From TMED8 sp038125725 (GTDB lineage: Bacteria > Pseudomonadota > Alphaproteobacteria > Rhodospirillales > Casp-alpha2), in contig JAYPEK010000001.1 of the NCBI GenBank assembly GCA_038125725.1, positions 173,360-237,359 of the forward strand: DNA of 64,000 nucleotides, written 5' to 3'. Position numbers and translations under genes: made by a program. Positions 17,357-26,123 of the stretch are shown here, piece after piece; position 1 is the first letter of the stretch; each line of letters opens with the position of its first letter. The notes under the pieces were generated by a model that was not told where the DNA came from, did no database searches, and saw only the letters and a program-made list of their open reading frames with translations.

Positions 17357-18208
17357 GTGAATAAGGACGAGGTGGTCAAGGTTCTGGCGGCGCTGGGAGC
17401 GGGAACGCGGATGGATGCGTTCCTGATGCTGGTCGAGGCCGGGGAGCGGGGCGTCACGGCGGGGGAAATCGCCGTCTGTCTCGGGCTTCAGCCGTCGCTG
17501 CTGAGCCACCACCTGAACGAACTGCGGGCGGCGGGGCTGGCTTCATGCGAGCGCCGCCACCGGCAGGTGATTTACCGGGCCGACCTGGGCGCCATCGGCG
17601 GCATGCTCGGGTTTTTGGTCGAACGTTGCACTGGGGAGCCGCCTGAAACGCTGCTGCCCGGCTTCAGGATCGAGGATGGGAGACGCCGCATGAGCGACAC
17701 GACCGCAGACCACATCTACAACGTACTGTTTCTGTGCACCGGCAATTCGGCGCGCAGCATCATCGGCGAAAGCATCATCAACCGCGTCGGCATGGGCCGG
17801 TTCAGGGGCTTCAGCGCCGGCAGCCAACCGGCCGGCCAGGTCAATCCGCACGCGCTGGCGTTGCTGACCAAGATGAACTATTCGACCGAGGGGCTGCGCT
17901 CCAAGAACTGGGACGAATTCGCCGAGCCGGGCGCGCCGCAAATGGATTTCGTCTTCACCGTCTGCGACAACGCCGCCAACGAGGTCTGCCCGATCTGGCC
18001 GGGCCAGCCCATGTCGGCGCATTGGGGCGTGCCCGACCCGGCCGCCGCCACCGGCACCGACGCGGAAATCGGCGTCGCCTTCGCCGAGACCCACCGCATG
18101 CTCTACAACCGCATCTCCATCTTCTGCAACCTGCCGCTCCAATCGCTCGACCGGTTGGCGCTGCAGGAGCGATTGCGCGAGATCGGCTCGGGCGCCGACG
18201 ACGCCTAG
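17357..18208 (+). CDS. ArsR-family regulator fused to LMW-phosphatase-type arsenate reductase
   Basis: The 283-residue protein joins two functions. Residues 1-95 are a winged-helix ArsR domain (GLQPSLLSHHLNELRAAGL recognition region). Residues 115-283 are a low-molecular-weight phosphatase fold with the CX5R loop LCTGNSARS and the general-acid loop PDPAAATG, as in ArsC-type arsenate reductases. It could sense arsenite and reduce arsenate in one chain. No arsenite efflux gene lies next to it. GTG at 17357 touches an operator-like dyad; GTG at 17372 with AAGGA four bases upstream is an alternative start. Confidence 0.88.
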   Translation: MNKDEVVKVLAALGAGTRMDAFLMLVEAGERGVTAGEIAVCLGLQPSLLSHHLNELRAAGLASCERRHRQVIYRADLGAIGGMLGFLVERCTGEPPETLLPGFRIEDGRRRMSDTTADHIYNVLFLCTGNSARSIIGESIINRVGMGRFRGFSAGSQPAGQVNPHALALLTKMNYSTEGLRSKNWDEFAEPGAPQMDFVFTVCDNAANEVCPIWPGQPMSAHWGVPDPAAATGTDAEIGVAFAETHRMLYNRISIFCNLPLQSLDRLALQERLREIGSGADDA

Positions 18209-18283
18209 GGGAAAGTCGCCACGCCGTTGGATTCCAACGCTCTTTCGGTTAGGCTTCGCCGAAACCGAAGGAGATCGCGCGCC

Positions 18284-18982
18284 ATGCGCCGCCGTTCGAT
18301 CCTGACCCTCGCCTGTTCAGCCGTTCTGGCCACGGCGACCCTCGCCGCCGCCGCCGGGCGCTTGCCCGCCGACCTGGAAATGCGCGGCTGGGAAGAGATC
18401 ACCTTCGACGGCAAGACACCCAACGCCTATGCCAGTTGCGGTGCCGACTGCGTCGAGATCGCCACCATGCAGAGCGTCTCCATGATCGGGCGCGAGGTGG
18501 CGGTCGATCTGAAGGCGATGCCGATCCTCAGTTGGGAATGGAAGGTCGAACGCCCGGTGGCCGCCACCGATCTCGCCACCAAGGGCGAGGACGACCGCGC
18601 CGTGGCGCTCTACGTCACTTTCCCCTACGACCCCGACACCTCGAGCTTCGCCGAGAACCTGATGCGGCCGATGGTCGAACTGGCGCGGGGTTCGGACGCG
18701 CCCGGGCGCGTAATCTCCTACGTCTGGGGCGGTTTCGGCGAGCCTGGCCAGGTCGTGGAAAGCCCGTTCTTCGGTTCCGCCAACGCCATGATCGTCGGCC
18801 GGAACGCCAGCGCCCAACCCGGCGTGTGGTTACCTGAGCGGGTCGACGTCGCGGCCGACCACGAACGCATCTTCGGGCATCCGCCGTCCAAGGCGGCGCA
18901 TATCCTGCTTAGCGCCGACAGCGACGACACCAAGGCCGACAACCGCGCCTTCGTCCGCCACATCATGTTCGGCGCGCGCTGA
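18284..18982 (+). CDS. DUF3047 domain-containing exported protein
   Basis: This 232-residue protein begins with a clear signal peptide (MRRRSILTLACSAVL, then Ala-rich to about residue 25), pointing to the periplasm. The mature part, with SWEWKVERP and LYVTFPYD, matches the DUF3047 family, which has no known function. ATG at 18284 is preferred over the upstream in-frame start at 18227 because it has AAGGAG ten bases before it and gives a proper signal peptide. It stands alone between the arsR-arsC fusion and a sulfotransferase. Confidence 0.85.
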   Translation: MRRRSILTLACSAVLATATLAAAAGRLPADLEMRGWEEITFDGKTPNAYASCGADCVEIATMQSVSMIGREVAVDLKAMPILSWEWKVERPVAATDLATKGEDDRAVALYVTFPYDPDTSSFAENLMRPMVELARGSDAPGRVISYVWGGFGEPGQVVESPFFGSANAMIVGRNASAQPGVWLPERVDVAADHERIFGHPPSKAAHILLSADSDDTKADNRAFVRHIMFGAR

Positions 18983-19130
18983 GGGCTCTCGATCAAATCG
19001 GCTCTGGCAGGCATGACCGACAGACCATCTGACATGGAACATGCGCGTCACGGCGGGCATCCAATAATATGTTGTGACCCGCGTGGCTTTCGCCTAAACA
19101 CGAAAATTCAAAATTGCCCGGTCACGCTTC

Positions 19131-20231
19131 ATGCCGCCCGCTTATACCGAAGGGTCAAATCCGATATCGGAGCCGGCCCTGACCGCTTTCCAGTTCTACA
19201 AACAGCAGCAATTTAGCGCTGTCAGGGCTTTCGTCGCCCAATGCCCGGCGGCGGGTGCGGACGATTTCGGCTTGCTGTTCCTGGACGGTCTGGCGGCGTG
19301 CCGCATGGGCGACCTGGTCGCCGGCATACGTCAAATCAAGGCCGCGAAAAATCTGTTTCCGGAAATCGAGGATTTCTACGTATCGGAACCGTTCAACCGG
19401 CAGCGGGGCATGGTTGCGGTGGCCCACCATATGGAAGCCAACTTCATCCAATATTGTCAGACATTCGATACCGACAATTTCCTGATCTCCTATCCGAAAT
19501 GCGGCCGCACCTGGATCCGTATCGTCCTCGGAAAATTCCTGCTCGGCGATGCGCCCGGAAACCCGATCGAGCTGACCGAGCTGACGGCCGCCAATAGGGA
19601 GATGCCGCTCACCGTCGTCACCCACGATGACGGTCCGCATCTGATCCCGCATGACGACATCACCATGAGCAAGAAAGCCTACGCGGGAAAGCGCGTGGCA
19701 TTCCTGGTTCGCGATCCCCGCGATGTCATGGTCTCCAACTTCTTCCAGTATTCCCGCCGCGGCGACAGCAAGCTCATCAATTCCGACGCCGGTGACATGA
19801 CGCTTTCGCAGTTCATCCGGAGCGACATCGGCGGACTGCCGAGCCTGATCCGCTTTTACAACGCCTGGGCCGAGAACAAAGGCATCCCCGCCGGGTACGA
19901 GGTTTTCTTCTACGAGGACTTCCATGCCGAACCGATGGCGTCTTTCGATCGGATCGTCGACTTTCTCGGCCTGCGGCGTTTTGGCAAGGTCGCTTTAGAG
20001 CAAGCGGTCGAGTTCGGCCGATTCGAGAACCTGCAAAAAGCCGAGACGTCCGACGTTTTCAACGATGTCCGATTGCGCGCCGCCGACCCCACCGATCCGG
20101 AAAGCAGGAAAATCAGAAAGGGCAAGGTCGGCGGCTTCATCGATTACCTGGACGAAGCCGATATCCGGCACTGCGACGACCTGATCGACGCCGAGCTTCA
20201 TCAGGATTACGCACGCTACAAGCAATCGTAG
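19131..20231 (+). CDS. Sulfotransferase domain protein
   Basis: This 366-residue protein contains a P-loop-like sulfotransferase domain from about residue 120. The PAPS 5'-phosphosulfate loop is SYPKCGRTWIR (classically YPKSGTTW) and the 3'-phosphate motif is FLVRDPRDVMVS. The first 110 residues are a helical extension of unknown role, with a TPR-like look. No signal peptide is visible. It would transfer sulfate from PAPS to a small molecule, lipid or glycan; the acceptor is unknown. The preceding 148 bases hold no recognisable gene. Confidence 0.85.
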   Translation: MPPAYTEGSNPISEPALTAFQFYKQQQFSAVRAFVAQCPAAGADDFGLLFLDGLAACRMGDLVAGIRQIKAAKNLFPEIEDFYVSEPFNRQRGMVAVAHHMEANFIQYCQTFDTDNFLISYPKCGRTWIRIVLGKFLLGDAPGNPIELTELTAANREMPLTVVTHDDGPHLIPHDDITMSKKAYAGKRVAFLVRDPRDVMVSNFFQYSRRGDSKLINSDAGDMTLSQFIRSDIGGLPSLIRFYNAWAENKGIPAGYEVFFYEDFHAEPMASFDRIVDFLGLRRFGKVALEQAVEFGRFENLQKAETSDVFNDVRLRAADPTDPESRKIRKGKVGGFIDYLDEADIRHCDDLIDAELHQDYARYKQS

Positions 20232-20267
20232 TTTCTTGAGCCGGGCGACATTCCGGCCGGTCCCGCG

Positions 20268-21215
20268 TCAGGTTTCTTCCTTGGCCTGTTGGTAACGGAA
20301 GGCGACGAAGGCGCCCGACGCCGCGATCAGCGCCATCCCGGCGAACATGGGGCCGTCTGGCAGGTCGCGCCAGATCACATATCCCCAGACCGTCGCCCAG
20401 ATCATGTAGGAGAAATCGAAGGGCGCGAGCCAACTCGCCTCGGCACTCTGGTAGGCCTTGGCGATGCTGACGTTGGCGGTAATGTTGAGCACCGAACAGA
20501 TCACCATGACGCCGTAGACCCAGGCCTCCACCCAGTGCCAGCCGGTGAAGACGTAGGGCCAGGAACGCGCCGTCTCGCTCGTATTGCCGGTGAAGACGAA
20601 CATGCCGATAACGCCCACCACCATCAGCGCCACCGCCACGCCCGACGCCAGGATGGCGGGTTCCTCGTCACGGCAGAGCTTGCGCGTCGCCATGATGGTG
20701 CAGGCATAGAAGAACCCGGCGATCACCGGCAAAAGCCCCACCGGCGTGAAAGCATCCGTGCCGGGCCTCAAGATCAGGAGCGTGCCGCAAAAACCGACGA
20801 CGATGGCGACGACGCGCCGGGGCCCGACCTTTTCGCCAAGCACGAAATGCGACAGCACCGCGACGAACAGCGGGAACACGTAAAGCCCCGCCGCGATCTG
20901 CGCCAGCGACAACAGTGGCACGCCGGAAAAGAAGAACCCCATGGCGGCGCACAAGAGCAGGCTGCGGATGGTCACCGCCGAAAGCCGTTTCGGCCTGGGA
21001 AACCGGCCGCGCAGGACCAGCCGAATGAAGCCGACCAGAAAAACTAAGTTGAAAGCCGAGCGGAAGAACTGGAACTGCCAGAGCGAGATTTCCGAGGAGG
21101 CGAACTTCACCAGGGCATCCTGCAGCCCGAGCAGGAACAGCGCGCCGACCAAGAGCGACGCCGACAAGGGCGGGCTGTCGGTGGCGGAATTGCTGAGCAG
21201 GTTGCGGAATTTCAT
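20268..21215 (-). CDS. DMT-superfamily (EamA) transporter
   Basis: This 315-residue inner-membrane protein has about ten hydrophobic segments arranged as two EamA repeats, the second beginning near LPVIAGFFYACTIMATRK. The family exports amino acids, nucleotides or other metabolites. It is convergent with the sulfotransferase gene (36 bases between stops) and lies 29 bases downstream of an MFS gene in the same direction, with which it is probably co-transcribed. Substrate cannot be predicted. Confidence 0.9.
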   Translation of the reverse strand: MKFRNLLSNSATDSPPLSASLLVGALFLLGLQDALVKFASSEISLWQFQFFRSAFNLVFLVGFIRLVLRGRFPRPKRLSAVTIRSLLLCAAMGFFFSGVPLLSLAQIAAGLYVFPLFVAVLSHFVLGEKVGPRRVVAIVVGFCGTLLILRPGTDAFTPVGLLPVIAGFFYACTIMATRKLCRDEEPAILASGVAVALMVVGVIGMFVFTGNTSETARSWPYVFTGWHWVEAWVYGVMVICSVLNITANVSIAKAYQSAEASWLAPFDFSYMIWATVWGYVIWRDLPDGPMFAGMALIAASGAFVAFRYQQAKEET

Positions 21216-21244
21216 GGCGTCTTCCGTCTTCGATTATTCGACGG

Positions 21245-22477
21245 TCATTTGTGCAGACCGCGCCAGGTGAGGCCGATCAGCGCCATCGCCACGGCGCCCT
21301 CGAGCCCGACGATCCAGAGTGCGTTGGACGCGCCGAAACGTTCCGCCATGGCGCCGATGTTGGCGAAGCCGATGAGGCCGGTGCCGATACTGATGGTCAC
21401 CAGGCCGAGCAGGCGGCCGCGCATGTCGGGCGGCGCGGCGCGGTAGATCAGGGTGCCCTGCATGGAGCCGAACCCGCTGCCCGCCAGTCCCGCCGCCGCG
21501 ACACCGAGGCCGAGCATCGCTACCCCCGGAAACAGCCCCATCACCAGCACCGATCCGATAACGCCGCAGACGGAATAGAAATAGATCGCCCGGTAGGCCC
21601 CGGGCCTGGCCAGGCGCGCGACGACAAGGGCACCCAGGAACCCGGCGCCCCCCTGGAAGGCGGAGATGACGCCGACGGCCGAGGCCGACAGCCCAAGCTC
21701 GCCCTTGCCGATCACCGGCACCATGGAAAACATGGGAAAGCCCCAGATGTTGAAGGCGACGGTGACCGCCAGGATCGAGAGCACTTCGCGGTCGCCGATG
21801 GTATAGAGGAACGCCTGCCAGGCATTGAGGATCGGGCGCATGAACCAGGAATCGAGCGGCTGCTCCACCGGAACGCGTTTCAGCATCAGCGAGAAGCCGA
21901 AGGCCGCCAGGTAAAGCGCCCCCGTGGCCAGGAAGACGCCGGTACCCCCAGCCCATTGATAGAGCGCACCGCCGATCACCGGCCCGACCAGGCGCGCGCC
22001 GTTGTTGACCGCATTGTCGAAAGCCATGGCGGCGCCGAGGCGGTCCGGTCCGGCGATGTCGCCGACCAGCTTGCGCCGAAGCGACATGTCGGCGGCCCAG
22101 AAGGTGCCGGCCAGCACGGTGACGCCGGCCACGTGCCAATATTCGGCGGCACCGGCGATGAACAGTCCGGCCAGTGCCAGCGACACCGCGGCCATGGCGG
22201 CGATGGCGACGGAGATCAACCGCCGGCTGTCGGCCATGTCGCCGAGTGCGCCGAGAAAGACACCGAACAGCGCCAGCGGGAAAAACCTGAGCAGCGCCAG
22301 CAGCGCCACCAGGAAAGCCGATCCGGTGGCGTCGAGAGCGAAGATGCCGACGGCCAGGAACTCCAGCCAGCGCGCCACGGCAAGCAGAACGCTCGCGCCC
22401 CCCAGCGCGCGGAATTCGGGGTCGCCGATCAGCGCCGACAGCCCATGCGGGGAAGGGGAAGGTGGGTGGTCGGCCAT
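21245..22477 (-). CDS. MFS transporter
   Basis: This 410-residue protein has about twelve hydrophobic segments and the MFS loop 2-3 signature as LGDMADSRRLIS near residue 85. It belongs to the drug:H+ antiporter-like or enterobactin-exporter-like branch (FWAADMSLRRKLVGDI is typical of that branch). It lies between a TauD dioxygenase gene upstream and a DMT transporter downstream, all leftward. Substrate unknown. Confidence 0.9.
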   Translation of the reverse strand: MADHPPSPSPHGLSALIGDPEFRALGGASVLLAVARWLEFLAVGIFALDATGSAFLVALLALLRFFPLALFGVFLGALGDMADSRRLISVAIAAMAAVSLALAGLFIAGAAEYWHVAGVTVLAGTFWAADMSLRRKLVGDIAGPDRLGAAMAFDNAVNNGARLVGPVIGGALYQWAGGTGVFLATGALYLAAFGFSLMLKRVPVEQPLDSWFMRPILNAWQAFLYTIGDREVLSILAVTVAFNIWGFPMFSMVPVIGKGELGLSASAVGVISAFQGGAGFLGALVVARLARPGAYRAIYFYSVCGVIGSVLVMGLFPGVAMLGLGVAAAGLAGSGFGSMQGTLIYRAAPPDMRGRLLGLVTISIGTGLIGFANIGAMAERFGASNALWIVGLEGAVAMALIGLTWRGLHK

Positions 22478-22496
22478 GGGGTCCGGCCCCGCGCGC

Positions 22497-23330
22497 TCAG
22501 GCCGGTACGTCGCCCTGCAGCAGCACCCGGTGAAACTCCCGGAGCTCGGTCAGCTCGAAGTCGGTACCGGCGCGGTGCATGGTGCAGGCATTGTCCCACA
22601 TGACCAGATCGCCCAATTGCCAGTCGTGGCGGTGCTGGAACTTCTCCTGGAAGGCATGGGCGTAGAGCGCGTCCAGCAGCTCGTCGCTGTCTTCGTCGGT
22701 CATGCCTTCGATGTGGTCGATGCGGTTGGGATTGATGTAGAGCGCCTGGCGGCCGTCCTCGGGGATGGTGCGGATCAGCGGATGGGTGACGTCAGGGGTC
22801 ATGGCCTCCTGCTCGGCCGTGCGCTCGGCGACCTTGGCGACATTGCGGCGGCTCAGGTACTTGTGCACGGCGCGCCGGCCCTCGATGCGGGCGCGCAGCT
22901 CGGCCGGCATTTCGTCCAACACCCGCATGGTATCGATGAAACCAGTGCCGCCGCCCGACGTGGGCAGCGCCTTGGCCAGCAGCATGGTGACCCGTGCTGG
23001 CTTGGCGAAATAGGAATCGTCCGTGTGCCAGTGGGTGGCGCGCACGTGCGGCCTGTCGCCGCCCAATTGATTGTAGTTGGAGATCACCGAGACCTCGTTG
23101 CTTTCGTCCAACTGGTAATCGTCGAGCAATTGCTTCTGCGGCTCGCCGAACAGGCGGGCTGCCTTGACGTAGGTTTCCGGTTCCAGCTTCTGGCCGCGAA
23201 TGCAGAGCAGGTGGTGGTCCAGGAGTGCCTGTTTCAGGCGTGCCGCGTCGTCGGCGCCGACAGGCCCCGAGAGGTCGATGCCGCTGGCGATGGCGCCCAT
23301 GACGCCGGGTTGGGTGTCGATCCGCATCAT
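22497..23330 (-). CDS. TauD/TfdA family Fe(II)/2-oxoglutarate dioxygenase
   Basis: This 277-residue dioxygenase has the iron ligands HxD in THWHTDDSYF near residue 100 and the distal His in EFHRVLLQGD near the C-terminus. The family hydroxylates small acids such as taurine, 2,4-D or carnitine precursors. Its ATG overlaps the stop of the GNAT gene upstream (four shared bases), so the two are coupled. A second, separate TauD gene lies at 44153. No sulfonate transporter adjoins it, so taurine is not implied. Confidence 0.9.
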   Translation of the reverse strand: MMRIDTQPGVMGAIASGIDLSGPVGADDAARLKQALLDHHLLCIRGQKLEPETYVKAARLFGEPQKQLLDDYQLDESNEVSVISNYNQLGGDRPHVRATHWHTDDSYFAKPARVTMLLAKALPTSGGGTGFIDTMRVLDEMPAELRARIEGRRAVHKYLSRRNVAKVAERTAEQEAMTPDVTHPLIRTIPEDGRQALYINPNRIDHIEGMTDEDSDELLDALYAHAFQEKFQHRHDWQLGDLVMWDNACTMHRAGTDFELTELREFHRVLLQGDVPA

Positions 23331-23815
23331 TCCAGAACCTTCTTCATGCCCAGGTGCGTGGCCGCGTAGCCGAGATTTTCATAGAACCGGTGGGCGTCGG
23401 GGCGCGACTTGTCGGTGGTGAACTGCATGATGCCGGCGCCTCGGGCGCGCGCCTGCTGTTCGACGCATTCAACCATCAGCTTGCCGAGCCCGCGGCCGCG
23501 TTCGCTTTCCGCGACGCGCACGCCCTCGATCTGGGCGCGGGTGACGCCGGAGCGCGTCAGGCTCGGGATCAAGGTGAGCTGCAGGCAGCCGACCACATCG
23601 CCGTCCCGTTCGGCGACGATGACCTCGTTGTTGGGGTCGGCCTCGATGCGTTTGAAGGCGTCCTGGTAGCGCGGGTCTGCCGCCGCCGCCTCGCGCCCGG
23701 CGCCCAGCGGATCGTCGGCCAGCAGCGCCACCACGCGCGCCACGTCGGCGGCCGTGGCCGCGCGGAAGCCGTAGCCGTTCGGTTGCCCAGACTCGGATGG
23801 TGATAATTCTGTCAT
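23327..23815 (-). CDS. GNAT family N-acetyltransferase
   Basis: This 162-residue protein has the GNAT acetyl-CoA loop ESERGRGLGKLMV near residue 107 and a C-terminal HRFYENLGY motif. ATG at 23815 gives the usual domain start (FRAATAADVARV); in-frame starts at 23833 and 23896 run into the divergent promoter region shared with the thioesterase gene. The acceptor is unknown. It is coupled to the TauD gene by a four-base overlap. Confidence 0.88.
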   Translation of the reverse strand: MTELSPSESGQPNGYGFRAATAADVARVVALLADDPLGAGREAAAADPRYQDAFKRIEADPNNEVIVAERDGDVVGCLQLTLIPSLTRSGVTRAQIEGVRVAESERGRGLGKLMVECVEQQARARGAGIMQFTTDKSRPDAHRFYENLGYAATHLGMKKVLE

Positions 23816-23879
23816 TGCCCGTCCCCGGCTCATATATATAGAGGACCGCCGGACGCAACAAAACCACAAGAAAGAGGCC

Positions 23880-24371
23880 ATGACGAACAAGGTCACTTCG
23901 CCGTTTCCTCCCGAGTTGAAGCCGGATATCGAAGCGGTCCTGCATTTCTACGCCACGTCGCCGCACCATCGGGCGATCGGGCTCAAGTCGGTCGTCGCCG
24001 ATGCGGACAAGGCGGTGATGAAGATCGCCTACGATCCCCGTTTCGTCGGCAACCCCGATACCGGCGCGTTGCACGGCGGCATCGTCACCACGCTGCTCGA
24101 TTCCACCGGCGCGCTGGCGGTGCTGGCGCGGGTGCCGGCGGGCACCGCGGTGGCGACGCTGGACCTGCGCATCGATTACCTGCGCCCGGCGATCCCGAAG
24201 CTGGACCTGATCGGCGAGTCGCATTGTTTCCGCATCACGCCGAACATTGCCTTTTCGCGCGGTACCGCCTTCGAGGACGGCAAGCCCGACGACCCGGTCG
24301 CCAATTTCGTCGCCACCTACATGCTGAAGCCGGTCGGTATCGGCATGGATACGGGAGGCAAGCAGCCATGA
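23880..24371 (+). CDS. PaaI-type hotdog thioesterase
   Basis: This 163-residue hotdog-fold protein has the thioesterase core GALHGGIVTTLLDSTGALAV near residue 61 and TLDLRIDYLRPA near 96, as in PaaI acyl-CoA thioesterases. It ends in an ATGA overlap with a second hotdog gene, so the two probably form a hetero-oligomer or act in tandem. A GAAAGAGG ribosome site precedes ATG at 23880. The acyl substrate is not predicted. Confidence 0.9.
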   Translation: MTNKVTSPFPPELKPDIEAVLHFYATSPHHRAIGLKSVVADADKAVMKIAYDPRFVGNPDTGALHGGIVTTLLDSTGALAVLARVPAGTAVATLDLRIDYLRPAIPKLDLIGESHCFRITPNIAFSRGTAFEDGKPDDPVANFVATYMLKPVGIGMDTGGKQP

Positions 24372-24820
24372 GCCTCGCCGACGATATCGCCAAGCTTCGC
24401 GCCGAGGAGCGCCTGACGGAGGTCATCGACCTCATCCCCTATGCGGGTTTCATCGGCGTCCAGGCCTACTGGGAGGACGGCCAGTTGCTGGCCCGGCTGC
24501 CCTACCGCGACGACCATATCGGCAACTACACCGCCAATATTTTCCACGGCGGCCTGATCGGCGCGCTGATGGAGCACACCGCCTTCATGCACCTGCTGCA
24601 CCACGTGGAGCGCAATCGGCTGCCGAAGATCGTCAATATCTCGGCCAACTACCTGCGCCCGGTGGCGCCCACCGACGTCATCGCGTCGGGCGCCATCGTG
24701 CGCCAGGGCGCGCGCGTCGCCAACGTGCGGGTGCGCGCCTGGCAAAAGACCTGGGACGATCCCGTGGCCACCTGCGACGTACACTTCCTTTTGCCGAAAC
24801 CCCGCAAGCAAACAGACTAA
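24368..24820 (+). CDS. PaaI-type hotdog thioesterase, second copy
   Basis: This 150-residue protein is the partner hotdog protein, with NIFHGGLIGALMEHTAFMHL near residue 55 in place of the HGG..LLD core and VNISANYLRPVAPTDV following. ATG at 24368 overlaps the upstream stop; a longer frame back to 24224 is read-through of the first copy. The replacement of the Asp in the catalytic helix by Glu or His neighbours may mean altered activity. It is followed after 17 bases by an M20 peptidase in the same direction. Confidence 0.85.
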   Translation: MSLADDIAKLRAEERLTEVIDLIPYAGFIGVQAYWEDGQLLARLPYRDDHIGNYTANIFHGGLIGALMEHTAFMHLLHHVERNRLPKIVNISANYLRPVAPTDVIASGAIVRQGARVANVRVRAWQKTWDDPVATCDVHFLLPKPRKQTD

Positions 24821-24837
24821 ACAGGACGACAAAGACC

Positions 24838-25995
24838 ATGAACGAAGACAGCGGCAACGCGCCGGTCATCGACGGCGACGAAATTCTCGAGGGCGTGCTG
24901 CGCTGGGTCGAGATCGAAAGCCCCAGCCACGACGGCGCCGCCGTCAACCGCATGGTCGATCACGTGGAGGAGGGGCTCGCGGTCCTCGGCCTCACGGTCG
25001 AGCGCACGCCCGGCCGCGACGGCTTCGGCGATATCCTGACGGCGAAGACGCCGTGGGGTCACGATGGGGGCGGCGATCAACCCGGCATCCTGGTGCTCAG
25101 CCACCTGGACACCGTGCACCCCATCGGCACCAAGGAAGGCCCGAACCCGATCCGGCGCGAAGGCGACAAGGTTTACGGCCCCGGCATCTACGACATGAAG
25201 GCCGGTGCCTACGTCGCCTTCTACGCCATGCGCCATATTATCCGTTCCGGCGAAGAGACGCCGCTGCCGGTGACCTTCATGTATATCCCCGAAGAAGAGG
25301 TCGGCAGCCCGACATCGCGCGACATGATCGTCGAGGCGGCGAAGAAGAACAAATACGTGCTGGTCACCGAGCCGGCGCGCGAAGGCGGCAAGATCGTCAC
25401 CGCGCGCAATGGCCGGCTGCAGTATAGGCTGAAGGTCACCGGCCGCCCGGCGCATGCGGGGTCGCGCCACATGGACGGGCGCAACGCCATCATCGAGATG
25501 GCGCGGCAAATCCTGCGCCTGGAAGAACTGACCGACTACGAGGCCGAGACCACCTGTTCGGTCGGCACGATTGCCGGCGGCACCATGACCAACGTCGTTC
25601 CGCACGAATGCGAGGTGACGGTGGATCTGCGCGTGCCGAACGTCGAGGCGCAGCAGAAGATCCTGGATTTCTTCGATGCCTTGCAGCCCTTCGATCCCGA
25701 CTGCCGGCTCGAGGTAGAGGGCGGCGTCGACCGTCCGCCTTACGACAAGTTCGACGGCATCGAGCAGCTTTTCCAGCACGCCAAGGGCATCGCCGCCGAG
25801 ATCGGTTTCGAGCTGCAGGATCTGAAGACCGGCGGCGGTTCCGACGGCAATTTCACCGGCGCGCTCGGCATTCCGACGCTGGACGGCCTTGGCGCCGACG
25901 GCCACGGCGCGCACAGCTACGATGAGTTCATCACCTTCTCGTCGCTGGCGGAACGCGCCAAGCTGATGCTCGGGCTGCTGCGCACCCTGAAATAA
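24838..25995 (+). CDS. M20 family metallopeptidase (carboxypeptidase G2/ArgE-like)
   Basis: This 385-residue enzyme has metal ligands in VLSHLDTVHP near residue 84, GIYDMKAG near 118, IPEEEVGSP near 151 and the terminal GAHSYDEF near 357. It resembles peptidases acting on N-acyl amino acids or folate-like conjugates and is paralogous to the gene at 39387. It lies downstream of the two thioesterase genes in the same direction. The substrate is unknown. Confidence 0.9.
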   Translation: MNEDSGNAPVIDGDEILEGVLRWVEIESPSHDGAAVNRMVDHVEEGLAVLGLTVERTPGRDGFGDILTAKTPWGHDGGGDQPGILVLSHLDTVHPIGTKEGPNPIRREGDKVYGPGIYDMKAGAYVAFYAMRHIIRSGEETPLPVTFMYIPEEEVGSPTSRDMIVEAAKKNKYVLVTEPAREGGKIVTARNGRLQYRLKVTGRPAHAGSRHMDGRNAIIEMARQILRLEELTDYEAETTCSVGTIAGGTMTNVVPHECEVTVDLRVPNVEAQQKILDFFDALQPFDPDCRLEVEGGVDRPPYDKFDGIEQLFQHAKGIAAEIGFELQDLKTGGGSDGNFTGALGIPTLDGLGADGHGAHSYDEFITFSSLAERAKLMLGLLRTLK

Positions 25996-26003
25996 CCGCG
26001 AAT

Positions 26004-26033
26004 GTTTGGCGCCGGACGGTTTTCCGTTATACT
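26004..26033 (+). promoter_or_regulatory. Promoter-like -35/-10 pair before the PilZ gene
   Basis: A TTGGCG element at 26006 and TATACT at 26028-26033 lie 16 bases apart. Transcription would begin only a few bases before ATG at 26043, giving an almost leaderless mRNA. This is a motif-based prediction. Confidence 0.4.
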
Positions 26034-26060
26034 TCTGCGATCATGAGCAACGACGAATTC

Positions 26061-26063
26061 TAG
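26061..26063 (+). other. In-frame amber codon in PilZ gene
   Basis: TAG follows ATG-AGC-AAC-GAC-GAA-TTC from 26043 and is followed by 20 sense codons, including the RRFER motif, before the next usable start at 26124. It is the only stop in the otherwise complete PilZ reading frame. Confidence 0.75.
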
Positions 26064-26123
26064 TCCGAGACCGGGGGCCAGGCCGACAACAGGCGGTTCG
26101 AGCGCCACGACCTGGGGTCCACC

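Noticed and set aside
22497..23330. Naming this dioxygenase tauD
   Set aside because: Only family-level motifs are seen and no taurine or sulfonate transporter adjoins it.
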